DNA of 64,000 bases. It comes from HT1-32 sp040219025 (lineage in GTDB: Bacteria; Pseudomonadota; Alphaproteobacteria; Rhodospirillales; HT1-32). Positions 49,113-57,836 of this stretch are shown here, piece by piece. Within the stretch, counting starts at the first letter, position 1, and each line of letters begins with the position of its first letter. Location of the stretch: positions 1 to 64,000 of the forward strand of contig JAVJTE010000031.1 in NCBI GenBank assembly GCA_040219025.1, read 5' to 3'. Under the pieces are notes generated by a model. It saw nothing but the letters and a program-made list of their open reading frames with translations, ran no database searches and had not been told where the DNA came from. The position numbers and the translations under genes were made by a program.

Positions 49113-50186
49113 TCAGTCCAGTTGACGTTCCGCGGTAATTTTCAGACCGTCCAGGCAGCGGCAGACAATATCCAGCGACCGGCCTGATGCCTGAACCATC
49201 TGTGGCAGGATCATCCATTCCAGAGTCCAGGCCATGCCGGAACGCTCGAACTCATGCACCAGCGCACTATGCATACCGGCATTCTGGGTCGAGCTGAACC
49301 GGGCCAGCGTCACCAGCATTTCCGGCAGGATGGGATTACGCTTATGCGGCATCGCCGATGAGCCGCCACCGGTCGGCAGTACCACTTCCGCAACTTCGTT
49401 CTGGGCCAGCAGAACCAGATCCATGCCGATCTTGCCGCAGGCTCCCGTCACATGGGACAGCCAGTCGGTGAAGGCGACAACGCGTTCCCGGTCTGCATGC
49501 CAGGGGCGACCCGGGTCACCCAGTTCCAGCCGCCCGGCCAGCGCCGCCCGAAGCGTCGCACCCGCCTCACCGAACTTGTCGAGATTACCGGCCGCACCGG
49601 CAAATTGCAGAACCAGCAGGCGCTCTGCCAGCCCCCCTTCGAGCCGTTCCAGTGCCGCAACCAGAGGCTCTCTCCAGATCGCGATTCTGTCTGTGATGCG
49701 GATCGGCACAGCACGTTGCATGCGGGTCCGGCCGATAGTGGCGGTCTCTCCGGCCTGCCCGGCAAGTTCATCGAGCAGGGCGATGGTCTGGCGCAGCCGG
49801 TGGGCCAGAATATCGACCACTTCTGCCAGCCGGAGAATCAGGGCGGTGTCGATAACATCCTGGCTGGTGGTCCCGAAATGGGCGGACTTTCCATGCGGGT
49901 CACCGACCTCGGCACGCAGGGCCTTTACAAAGGCCGGGACCACAACACCGTCATTCGCCACCCCGGCGGCCAGAGCCGCCATATCCGGATCAAACCGCTC
50001 GCAGGCGTCGGCAATCGCGGCCGCCGCATCCGCCGTAATAAGACCCTGCTCTGCCTGCACCTCGGCCAGCGTCGCCTCAAAATCCAGCATGGCACGAAGT
50101 TCGGCCTCGGCGGAGAACAGCGGGGACAGTTCCTCATCCCCGAGCAGATCAGCAAAGAAAGGGTGGTCAAAAGTGGTAACGGTCAT
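49113..50186 (-). CDS. pcaB: 3-Carboxy-cis,cis-muconate cycloisomerase
   Basis: The 357-residue protein is in the fumarase/aspartase superfamily. It shows HFGTTSQDVIDTALILRL (catalytic serine/threonine region), GRTRMQRAVPIRITDR, and the signature GGSSAMPHKRNPI near residue 270. This pattern is that of PcaB, which cyclises 3-carboxy-cis,cis-muconate in protocatechuate breakdown. It is shorter than the about 450-residue canonical PcaB but fits the alphaproteobacterial form. No other pca genes are in the window; the neighbour on the right is the haemoglobin gene, in the same orientation. Adenylosuccinate lyase is unlikely given length and context. Confidence 0.82.
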   Translation of the reverse strand: MTVTTFDHPFFADLLGDEELSPLFSAEAELRAMLDFEATLAEVQAEQGLITADAAAAIADACERFDPDMAALAAGVANDGVVVPAFVKALRAEVGDPHGKSAHFGTTSQDVIDTALILRLAEVVDILAHRLRQTIALLDELAGQAGETATIGRTRMQRAVPIRITDRIAIWREPLVAALERLEGGLAERLLVLQFAGAAGNLDKFGEAGATLRAALAGRLELGDPGRPWHADRERVVAFTDWLSHVTGACGKIGMDLVLLAQNEVAEVVLPTGGGSSAMPHKRNPILPEMLVTLARFSSTQNAGMHSALVHEFERSGMAWTLEWMILPQMVQASGRSLDIVCRCLDGLKITAERQLD

Positions 50187-50271
50187 AAATCAGATTCCGG
50201 TCAGCAATTCAGGTCGCCCAAGAGTGCGCGGAGAGAGCCCGAAGGCCAACCGGAAATTCGCCGTCAGGGTA

Positions 50272-50721
50272 CTACACCCGTCGCCGGGCGCTCAGTTCGG
50301 GGACGCCGAACATCGCCAGCTTGAGGCTTTCCGCGATCCGCCGGGCACGCAGCATGAAATAGTCCGGCACATCCGGATGCGGCGCGGTATCGTTCAGGGT
50401 CTCCCCGAACAACCGGAGCCAGCGTTCAAAATGATCCGGTGTGACATCGGACAGGCGTTGATGGGCCGGCACCGGCTGGCCGGAATAGGAGCCGGCGCTC
50501 AGCGCCACAGAAGCCCAGAAATCCTTCATTCGCGCCAGATGGCTGTCCCAGCTGCCGGTAATCACCCGGTTGAAGATCGGGCCGAGTTCGCGGTCTGCAC
50601 GAATTCTGTGATAAAAGCTATCAACCAGCAGCGAGATATATACCTCGTCAATACCAATAAGCGCCGCTTTGGCGCGGGTTTCACGTCTCCGCTGTTCGGC
50701 AAATGACAGCACATCACTCAT
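50272..50721 (-). CDS. Group III truncated haemoglobin
   Basis: The 149-residue protein matches truncated haemoglobin group III: IDEVYISLLVDSFYHRIRADRELGPIFNRVI, W at SWDSHLARMKDFWASVAL, and the proximal-histidine region VPAHQRLSDVTPDHFERWLRLF (His and the WLxLF motif). It binds oxygen or nitric oxide. It overlaps the preceding NsrR gene by 4 bases (ATGA), so it is likely induced when nitric oxide inactivates NsrR. A role in NO scavenging is inferred from that pairing. RBS is within nsrR. Confidence 0.88.
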   Translation of the reverse strand: MSDVLSFAEQRRRETRAKAALIGIDEVYISLLVDSFYHRIRADRELGPIFNRVITGSWDSHLARMKDFWASVALSAGSYSGQPVPAHQRLSDVTPDHFERWLRLFGETLNDTAPHPDVPDYFMLRARRIAESLKLAMFGVPELSARRRV

Positions 50722-51161
50722 CTCTTTTCTCCATCCGCTAACAATTTCAGCAAGACACCTTTTTCAGACAGCAGCGACTGGATGCTGTATCTGTCGAGAA
50801 CCGCGTAGAACCCGTCCACAGCCTCCGCCAGAACCGACTTCAGCCGGCAATCGGGGGACAGCAGGCAATCGCCGCCATCTGACCGGAAACATTCGACCAG
50901 CGCGCCGTCAGCCTCCAGATAACGGACCACCTGCCCGACCGTGATCTGATCTGCGGCTGCGGCAAGACACACACCACCGGACCGCCCCCGGACCGAGCGA
51001 ACAAATCCACCCCGCACGAGATGGTGCAGCACCTTGGTCATGTGATTGCGGGACACGCCATAATGACCGGAGATCCCGGCAACCGTCGCCAGTTGCTCCG
51101 TTCTCGCAGCCAGATACATCATGGCGCGGAGAGCATAATCAGACTGGACAGTCAGACGCAT
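50718..51161 (-). CDS. nsrR: Rrf2-family nitric oxide-sensing regulator (NsrR-like)
   Basis: The 147-residue protein starts MRLTVQSDYALRAMMYLA, the winged-helix pattern of Rrf2 proteins, with RNHMTKVLHHLVRGGFVRSVRGRSGGVCLA as the recognition and wing segment. Three cysteines in ECFRSDGGDCLLSPDCRLK form the Fe-S ligand set (CX7CX5C) of NsrR; IscR has a CX5C-type pattern. It represses its operon until the cluster reacts with NO. The next gene is a truncated haemoglobin. An AT-rich block (51177-51208) upstream of the start may be its site. Another ATG lies two codons earlier at 51167. Confidence 0.88.
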   Translation of the reverse strand: MRLTVQSDYALRAMMYLAARTEQLATVAGISGHYGVSRNHMTKVLHHLVRGGFVRSVRGRSGGVCLAAAADQITVGQVVRYLEADGALVECFRSDGGDCLLSPDCRLKSVLAEAVDGFYAVLDRYSIQSLLSEKGVLLKLLADGEKR

Positions 51162-51176
51162 CGTCATCACCTTTAT

Positions 51177-51208
51177 AATATGTATATAATATATATATAT
51201 TAATTGAT
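51177..51208 (-). promoter_or_regulatory. AT-rich promoter/operator zone of nsrR
   Basis: A long TATATA-type run precedes nsrR and contains several overlapping partial dyads. NsrR sites are AT-rich palindromes near AAGATGCATTT; the match here is weak, so autoregulation is only suggested. Confidence 0.3.
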
Positions 51209-51272
51209 GTGGCAAAGACAATGACCTCCAGCCCATCAGAAATTTCCCTGAATAAGGCCTGTCTGATGCCGG

Positions 51273-52040
51273 TCAGCTCTCGTAGCCGGGATTGAGCCGG
51301 TCAAGCCTGCGCCTCAAAGCCGGCCATTCATGCACACCAATCGGCCGGTAACCGGCGGAACTGTTGGCTTTGCGGTTACGTTGCATGGTGATTTCCTGCA
51401 TCTCGTCGGGAATCGGCATCAGTTCAGCACCCGCCTGCTGGAAGGCCAGTTGCATACGGCAGGCCCGCTCGGCCCGGTACATCCACATGAAGGCCTCTCC
51501 GGCGGTCTTGCCGACGGTCAGCAACCCGTGATTCCGCAGGATCAGGATCTTGCTGTCACCAAGGTCAGCCATCAGCCTTTCACGTTCCGACAGGTCAAAG
51601 GCAATGCCCTCGTAATCGTGATATGCAGACACCGCCATCACTGACAGCGCATGCTGGGTAATCGGCAGCAGCCCGTCCTTTTGTGTGGCGACTCCCGTAC
51701 CGGCGTAAGTATGGGTATGGATCGCCCAGTTGATATCCGGGCTGGCGGCATGAACCGCGCTGTGGATGGTGTAGCCGGCAGGATTCACGCCATTCGGTGA
51801 TTCCGTCAGTTCGTTGCCGTCTTCATCCATTTTCACAAGGCAGGAGGCGGTCATCTCGTCAAACATGACGCCAAACGGGTTGATCAGAAAACAGTCAGGC
51901 TGATCCGGAACGCGGGCGGACAGATGCGTTGCCAGCAGATCAGACCAGCCATAAAGGTCAACCAGCCGGAAAGCGGCAGCAAGGTCGACCCGCGCCTGCC
52001 ATTCTGAGTCCGGAACATCGAGCGGGTTTGAACGGAACAA
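51273..52040 (-). CDS. Class II aldolase/adducin-family protein
   Basis: The 255-residue protein has the FucA/adducin-type zinc site: SDLLATHLSARVP near the start, INPFGVMFDEMTAS, then VHAASPDINWAIHTHTYAGTGVA (HxH ligands), and LRNHGLLTVGKTAGEAFM, whose histidine completes the site. Members cleave sugar phosphates or bind ligands without catalysis. Here the phosphate-binding residues are not obvious. The only start with a good ribosome site is the TTG at 52040 (AGAGGAGA 6 bases upstream); the open frame continues to another TTG at 52073. It is divergent from an MFS transporter, which may share its substrate. Confidence 0.8.
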   Translation of the reverse strand: MFRSNPLDVPDSEWQARVDLAAAFRLVDLYGWSDLLATHLSARVPDQPDCFLINPFGVMFDEMTASCLVKMDEDGNELTESPNGVNPAGYTIHSAVHAASPDINWAIHTHTYAGTGVATQKDGLLPITQHALSVMAVSAYHDYEGIAFDLSERERLMADLGDSKILILRNHGLLTVGKTAGEAFMWMYRAERACRMQLAFQQAGAELMPIPDEMQEITMQRNRKANSSAGYRPIGVHEWPALRRRLDRLNPGYES

Positions 52041-52165
52041 ATGCAGTCTCCTCTGGAAAATTTTCGTCCGCAATAAAGTACGGACAAATAAGCATTATTT
52101 GTGCTGACGGAGTCAACCGTGCTAGCCACCTCACAGGCAACGGATCGCCAGAGGGACAGGAATAT

Positions 52166-53482
52166 ATGTGGAAAGCCATCAAACCGGTTCAGGCCCTGCT
52201 GTTAAGCGTGGGTCTGCTGCTCATGGGGAACGGTCTGCAGGGAACGCTCCTTCCGATCCGTGCCGGCATCGATAACTTTACCACCTTCGACATCGGTATT
52301 CTGGGTTCCAGTTACTTCTTCGGCTTCGCAACCGGCTGCCTGATCGGGCCTTACATGGTACGGCGCGCAGGGCATATTCGGGCTTTCACCGGGCTCGTCG
52401 CCATCGCATCGACCAGTGCACTGATCCATGTCATGCTCCCCGTCCCGCCGATCTGGTGGGTTTTCCGTGCAATGACCGGTGTCTGCTTCGCCGGGCTTTA
52501 CATGATCATTGAAAGCTGGCTGAACGAACGCAGCACAAACGAGACCCGCGGCACGGTATTTTCGATCTATACCATCATCAACCTGACGGTGCTGACCGCC
52601 GGGCAAATGATGCTGACCCTCTCGGACCCCGCCGGGTTTATCCTTTTCGGTGTCGCCTCTATCCTCGTCTCACTGGCTGCTGTGCCGGTTGCCATGACCG
52701 CAGCACCGGCCCCCAAACCGGTCGGCCAGGTGAAAATCCGGATCCGCCATCTCTATCATGTGTCGCCAGTCGGCTTCGTCGGCTGTCTGGTTGTCGGCCT
52801 GACCAACGGCTCCTTCTGGTCACTTGGTCCTACATTTGCGGTGAAAAGCGGGATGGATGCATCCGGCGTCGCCATTTTCATGAGTATCACCGTCATTGCC
52901 GGTGCCTTCGGGCAATTTCCGATTGGCCGCACATCGGATCGCATGGACCGGAGAAGGGTCATCGCAGCGATCTGTCTGGCTGCCTCGGTTTCCGCCGTCA
53001 TCATGCTGATACTTGGTAATGTATGGACCAGCGGCTTGCTGATCGGCTCGTTCATGTTCGGACTCTTCGCCTTTCCGGTCTATTCTGTCTGTGTCGCTCA
53101 TACGAACGATTATGTTGATCCGGCTGACTATGTAGAGACAGCCAGCGAACTGTTGCTGCTGTTCGCAGCAGGTGCCGTTGTCGGCCCGATTTATACTTCA
53201 TGGCTGATGACCGTGATTGGTCCCGAGGCCCTGTTTATCCAGACGGCGATTGTGCATTTCCTGTTTGCGCTGTTTGTGTTCTATCGCATGCGGGTCCGGA
53301 CAACGCCGGCGGACGAAGTCAGAGCCGACTTCACCGAGCAGTTGCTGAATGCCACCACGGTCGCTGCAGTAACAATCACCGAAAAACCGGATGGCGAGGC
53401 ATATGAGCCACCGGCGAAAACCGGCAATCCGGATGACAAGGGCCAGGGCAAACAGGACCAGCCGGCTGAACCCGCGTCATAA
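52166..53482 (+). CDS. MFS transporter
   Basis: The 438-residue protein has about twelve transmembrane segments, from ALLLSVGLLLMGNGLQGTLLP through ELLLLFAAGAVVGPIYTSWLMTV. The YMVRRAGHIRAF loop and FPIGRTSDRMDRRRVI are MFS A-motif positions (GxxxDRxxRR). It resembles the YcaD/'MFS_1-like' group of inner-membrane exporters or importers of small solutes. A polar C-terminal tail of about 60 residues is unusual but common in this group. The start is the ATG at 52166, not the longer frame. It overlaps the end of the GNAT gene by 6 bases. Confidence 0.82.
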   Translation: MWKAIKPVQALLLSVGLLLMGNGLQGTLLPIRAGIDNFTTFDIGILGSSYFFGFATGCLIGPYMVRRAGHIRAFTGLVAIASTSALIHVMLPVPPIWWVFRAMTGVCFAGLYMIIESWLNERSTNETRGTVFSIYTIINLTVLTAGQMMLTLSDPAGFILFGVASILVSLAAVPVAMTAAPAPKPVGQVKIRIRHLYHVSPVGFVGCLVVGLTNGSFWSLGPTFAVKSGMDASGVAIFMSITVIAGAFGQFPIGRTSDRMDRRRVIAAICLAASVSAVIMLILGNVWTSGLLIGSFMFGLFAFPVYSVCVAHTNDYVDPADYVETASELLLLFAAGAVVGPIYTSWLMTVIGPEALFIQTAIVHFLFALFVFYRMRVRTTPADEVRADFTEQLLNATTVAAVTITEKPDGEAYEPPAKTGNPDDKGQGKQDQPAEPAS

Positions 53483-53938
53483 GGACAATTTCATCCCGTC
53501 ATGTGATGCGGTAAATCCAAGCGCCTCATAGAACCGGTGGGCATCAGTCCGTACCTTGTCCGTGGTCAGCTGGACCAGACCACATCCGCGCTGCCGGGCC
53601 TGCTCGATCGCGTAATCGAACAGCAGGCGCCCGATCCCCTGTCCCCGGTATTTCCGGCTGGTTCGCACGGACTCGATCTGTGCCCGCCACATCCCCTTGC
53701 GCGACAGGCCGGGGATGAAGGTCAGTTGCAGGCAGCCCGCAATCTCGTCGTCTTTTACGCAGAGGATAAGATGGTTGTTCGGGTCTGCGGCAAGCGCCGC
53801 AAAAGCTGACTGATAACAGTCAGCCGGCGGCATAGTTGCGATTTCACGGTCTTTCCCGAGAGTATCGTCAACCAGCATCCCGATGATGACAGGCAAATCC
53901 GCCTCACCTGCCTCGCGAAAGCTTAATTTGTCAGACAC
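53477..53938 (-). CDS. GNAT-family N-acetyltransferase
   Basis: The 153-residue protein has the GNAT core: FREAGEADLPVIIGMLVDDTLG at the start, IAGCLQLTFIPGLSRKGMWRAQIESVRTSRKYRGQGIGRLLFDYA with the acetyl-CoA loop RGQGIG (about residues 99-104), and GLVQLTTDKVRTDAHRFYEALGF near the end. It transfers an acetyl group to an unknown amine. The start is GTG at 53938. It is convergent with the MFS gene. Confidence 0.85.
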   Translation of the reverse strand: MSDKLSFREAGEADLPVIIGMLVDDTLGKDREIATMPPADCYQSAFAALAADPNNHLILCVKDDEIAGCLQLTFIPGLSRKGMWRAQIESVRTSRKYRGQGIGRLLFDYAIEQARQRGCGLVQLTTDKVRTDAHRFYEALGFTASHDGMKLSL

Positions 53939-54117
53939 TTAATCTAACCTCCTTGTTTTTAGGCCCGTTGGCGTCACCATCTGCCGGACAGACTTATCCT
54001 GATGATCCTGAATTCGGGAGTGATCGCCATCACATTTGATAAGGCCGGGAAAGTCTATACAGGTTCTTGTGGGTAGGGCGCTGACGATTAACTGATGCGC
54101 TCTGAAGGTTTAAGACG

Positions 54118-56346
54118 ATGACAATACAGTTTGGACAAGGCGGAAATGCATCCCTTCGCTTCCTGAGCGAGGATGTGCTGTCAGCCTTGCGTGCGACATC
54201 CGGCAACGTCCCGTTCGCAGGTGACTCCGCTCATGTCGGCGTCACGACGACCAGCTTTGGCTGGGCTTCGCCGGGTGACATCACCCGTGGCAGCCATTTT
54301 TCCGGCGCCATCTGGGCAAAGGTCACCAACAGCGGCCAGATCGTGCTGAAATCGACCGGTCCCTGGAACAGCGTGAAAAATCTGGAAGTTCTGGAATCCG
54401 GTCCGGCATCACTGCGCATCGACGGATTTGTACATACCGATGTCGTTACCGGCGATGGCGGCGACTCCACCGTTATCATCAACGGTGCGAAACGCGGCAA
54501 TGTCGTCACTGGTGACGGTGATGACAAGGTCGTCATCGGCATCGCCAGCAACAATGCGGGCTGGCAGAACCATTTCAACATCGCGACCGGAGACGGCAAT
54601 GACCTGATCCGGCTCAAGGCCGCAAACACCTCGAACACCGATGTCTATTCCGGTGCGCACAACCCGTCGATCACCGATGGCTCTGTCACCACCTCACTGA
54701 TTTTTGCCGGTGCAGGTGACGATACGGTTATTGGCCATGGCAGTGCTGACGAAGTTCATGGCGGAACTGGCAATGACCTGCTGAAAGGTCGTGACGGCAA
54801 TGACAGCCTCTATGGCGAAGATGGCGATGACATTCTGAAGGGCGGCCAGGGTAACGATCTGCTAGATGGCGGCAGCGGTAATGACGATCTGCGCGGCGGA
54901 CAGGGCGATGACGTGCTGACCGGCGGCGACGGCAATGACACGCTGCGCGGCGGGGCCGGTAACGACACACTGTCAGGCGGGGCCGGGAATGATATCCTGA
55001 TCGGCAATGGCGGCAGCGATATTGCCCTGTTCGCCGGTAATGTCGGTAACTACAGCATTGATTACGACGCCGGGACCATCAGCGCGCTGACCGGCGACGG
55101 TGGCACCGATCAGGTCTCCGGGATCGAATCCCTGATTTTTGATGACATCACCCTGGAATGGGGCGAAGCACCTCCTGTTGTTGATCCGGGCCCGGTTTAT
55201 ATCCCGATCGACGCGGCGGACGGGTACGACATGGTCTGGCGCTCGGCCACAGGCTCTGCCTGGGCGATGATCAATGGCGATCCGGATTCCTCCAGCTACC
55301 TCGACCAGCGCGGCAATGACGAATTCCTGGCCCGCGCAGACCTGAATGGTGACGGACTGTCGGAGCTGATCTGGCGCAACGGCACCTCCGGCTCTACCTG
55401 GGCGATGCTGGGCGGCGACAAGGATGATGTGCTCTGGATGGATTACCGGGACGGTGACGAGTTCCTCGGTATTGCCGATCTGAATGGTGACGGAAACGAC
55501 GACGTCCTCTGGCGCAACGGCACCTCCGGCTCCACCTGGGCCATGTATGGCGGTGACAAGGACAATTCGATCTGGATGGACTTCCGGGCTAATGACAGCC
55601 TGCTGGCACTCGGCGATTTTAACGGTGACGGCAGTGATGATGTGCTCTGGCGCAACGATCTGTCGGGCGCGACATGGGCCATGTATGGCGGTGACAAGAA
55701 TGCAACGCTCTGGATGGACTTCCGGGCCAATGACAGCATTCTGGCCGTCGCTGATTTCGATGGCAATGGAACCGATGACGTCATCTGGCAGAACAATCTG
55801 ACCGGATCGGCCAACCTGTTCCTGTCCGGCAACAAGGATACGTCCGTCTGGATGGGCAACCAGAACGGCAACGAACTGCTGGCCACCGCTGATTTCAACG
55901 GTGACGGCAGCGCCGATGCGCTTTGGCGCTCGGCCAGTGGAGCCACCTCTGCCATGCTGGGCGGCGACCGGAATAACAGCCTGTGGATGGAATTTCGGGG
56001 CGGTGATGAGTTCATGGGCGTCGGTGACCTGAATGCGGACGGACAGTCCGATGTCATCTGGCGCAATGAAACCTCCGGTGCCACTTTTGCCTTCCTCAGT
56101 GGCGACCGTACCAGTCAGCTTTTCATGGGCGACCGAAGCGGCGATACGCTGCTCGATATTGCCGACTTTGACGGTGACGGAAAAGATGACCTGCTATGGC
56201 AGAACGGCGATGGTGATGCCTATTTCGCCCGGGGTGGTGACGTAAACGACGTTGGCTGGCTGGATGACCGCTCGGATGACGAACTTCTGGATGGCTATCA
56301 GACAACGCCAACAGGGCTGCCGGATATTGACGTTCCGTCATCCTGA
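54118..56346 (+). CDS. Large secreted RTX/FG-GAP repeat protein
   Basis: The 742-residue protein has no signal peptide, as expected for type I secretion. Residues about 198-301 are an RTX calcium-binding array (repeats of GGxGNDxL such as GGAGNDTLSGGAGNDIL). Residues about 370-735 hold eight tandem repeats of about 46 residues of the FG-GAP/VCBS-like kind, each with a core like DFNGDGSDDVLWRN and a WAMxGGDK turn, which would build a beta-propeller. The N-terminal part (about 1-190) has GDGNDxI-like motifs. It probably binds calcium and acts as an extracellular adhesin or matrix protein. The sugar-transferase gene starts 2 bases after its stop, so it belongs to the exopolysaccharide region. 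Confidence 0.85.
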   Translation: MTIQFGQGGNASLRFLSEDVLSALRATSGNVPFAGDSAHVGVTTTSFGWASPGDITRGSHFSGAIWAKVTNSGQIVLKSTGPWNSVKNLEVLESGPASLRIDGFVHTDVVTGDGGDSTVIINGAKRGNVVTGDGDDKVVIGIASNNAGWQNHFNIATGDGNDLIRLKAANTSNTDVYSGAHNPSITDGSVTTSLIFAGAGDDTVIGHGSADEVHGGTGNDLLKGRDGNDSLYGEDGDDILKGGQGNDLLDGGSGNDDLRGGQGDDVLTGGDGNDTLRGGAGNDTLSGGAGNDILIGNGGSDIALFAGNVGNYSIDYDAGTISALTGDGGTDQVSGIESLIFDDITLEWGEAPPVVDPGPVYIPIDAADGYDMVWRSATGSAWAMINGDPDSSSYLDQRGNDEFLARADLNGDGLSELIWRNGTSGSTWAMLGGDKDDVLWMDYRDGDEFLGIADLNGDGNDDVLWRNGTSGSTWAMYGGDKDNSIWMDFRANDSLLALGDFNGDGSDDVLWRNDLSGATWAMYGGDKNATLWMDFRANDSILAVADFDGNGTDDVIWQNNLTGSANLFLSGNKDTSVWMGNQNGNELLATADFNGDGSADALWRSASGATSAMLGGDRNNSLWMEFRGGDEFMGVGDLNADGQSDVIWRNETSGATFAFLSGDRTSQLFMGDRSGDTLLDIADFDGDGKDDLLWQNGDGDAYFARGGDVNDVGWLDDRSDDELLDGYQTTPTGLPDIDVPSS

Positions 56347-56348
56347 CG

Positions 56349-57836
56349 ATGGCTGCGAAACCAACCAGCAAACCCGGGGGAAAGCGCGGAATTTCTGCAT
56401 CGCAGATTAATGTCGATTTCCGAAAGAAGCGAATTGTACGCCCGGTTCGTGCCATTCCCCACCGGGCACCGACCGAATTGTTTCAGGCGCTGGTCGCTGC
56501 TGCGGACGGGCTGGCCGTCTTTATACCCACCTGGCTGATCTTTCGCGAAGATTCCGGCTCTGCCCTGTTGCTGGGTGCCATTGCGGGCCTGTTGTTCATT
56601 GTCATCAAGACCGTCGGTGGCGGCTATGCGATGGTCAATCGCCGGGCCAGCGGGGATTACCTGCTGCGTGCCCTGCAATGTAATGCTTCCCGCGCAATCC
56701 GGGACGGAATTACGGCGCTTCTGACTTTCATCATCTTCGTTCTGGTTCAGTTTTCCCTGTCTGGTGATGCCGATCTGTTGCATACGCTGGCAGCGTTCGG
56801 TGCCACCCTCATTCTGTTTCCCTGTGCCTTTCTGGTACGTCGCTGGCTCTCGAAACGGCTGGGCCGCGCCCAGTTCGCACTCCGCCGCTCTGCCGTCTAC
56901 GGGGCCGGCCCGGATGGTGTGGCGCTGGCCAACAGAATTTCCGCCGGAGAGCTTGGTGAATCCAATGCCGTGATTGGCGTCTTTGATGAACGTGACACCC
57001 GCATTGCCCTTGGTGGCGGTGTGGAAGCCATCGCCGGTGACTGGAATACACTGATGGAGTTCGCGTCGAACGGCTGGGTCGATACGATTTTCATTTGTAT
57101 GCCGAGCCTGACAGCAGACCGGGTGCAGTCGCTGCTCGCGCGCATGAAATTTGTTTCGGTAGACGTCATACGCGCACCGCTGACAGACAGCGACGATCCG
57201 TTCACGCCGCTCGCTGAACGGCCGATCGGCGGCTGGAACCGGATCATCAAGGCCGTTGAGGACAAGCTGATCGGTGGCATTGCATTGCTTCTGCTGTCAC
57301 CTGTGATGCTGCTGATTGCCCTGGCCATCAGACTGGAAAGCCGGGGGCCGGTTTTTTATGTTCAGGAACGAGTCGGGTTCAACAACCTGCCGTTCAGGGT
57401 ATATAAATATCGCAGCATGTATGGCGACGGAGACGACGCCCGGAAGTTCAAGCAGGCAACCCGGAACGACCCCCGTATCACACGGGTCGGGCGCATACTG
57501 CGTCGCACCAGCCTTGATGAGCTGCCGCAGCTGTTCAATGTCATGCTTGGCACGATGTCACTGGTCGGGCCCCGCCCCCACGCGCCCGGCACCCAGACCG
57601 AGGGGCGTTATTTCCATGAAGTGATGGATGACTACGCCCACCGGCACCGGGTCAAGCCCGGCATCACCGGCTGGGCCCAGGTCAACGGCTTTCGCGGAGA
57701 GACCGACACCCGGAAGAAGTTGGAAGACCGGGTCCGCCACGACCTCTACTACATCGACAACTGGTCGCTGGCTCTCGACATAGAGGTACTGTTCCGGACG
57801 GTTCTCGTCGTCCTGACGGACAGAAACGCCTATTGA
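56349..57836 (+). CDS. Undecaprenyl-phosphate sugar-phosphate transferase (exopolysaccharide priming)
   Basis: The 495-residue protein is a WcaJ/WbaP/GumD-type enzyme. The N-terminal part has membrane helices, a central Rossmann-like domain (about 175-270, AVYGAGPDGVALANRI), and a C-terminal bacterial sugar transferase domain (about 320-495) with ESRGPVFYVQERVG, PFRVYKYRSM, GRILRRTSLDELPQLFNVM, LVGPRP and VKPGITGWAQVNG. It loads the first sugar-phosphate onto undecaprenyl phosphate at the inner membrane. It is coupled to the RTX gene (2 bases) and convergent with the polymerase gene (7-base overlap). The sugar is unknown. Confidence 0.9.
   Translation: MAAKPTSKPGGKRGISASQINVDFRKKRIVRPVRAIPHRAPTELFQALVAAADGLAVFIPTWLIFREDSGSALLLGAIAGLLFIVIKTVGGGYAMVNRRASGDYLLRALQCNASRAIRDGITALLTFIIFVLVQFSLSGDADLLHTLAAFGATLILFPCAFLVRRWLSKRLGRAQFALRRSAVYGAGPDGVALANRISAGELGESNAVIGVFDERDTRIALGGGVEAIAGDWNTLMEFASNGWVDTIFICMPSLTADRVQSLLARMKFVSVDVIRAPLTDSDDPFTPLAERPIGGWNRIIKAVEDKLIGGIALLLLSPVMLLIALAIRLESRGPVFYVQERVGFNNLPFRVYKYRSMYGDGDDARKFKQATRNDPRITRVGRILRRTSLDELPQLFNVMLGTMSLVGPRPHAPGTQTEGRYFHEVMDDYAHRHRVKPGITGWAQVNGFRGETDTRKKLEDRVRHDLYYIDNWSLALDIEVLFRTVLVVLTDRNAY

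Noticed and set aside
54700..55030. Tandem DNA repeat or CRISPR-like array
   Set aside because: The repeats are the codons of the RTX calcium-binding array, irregular at DNA level and in frame.
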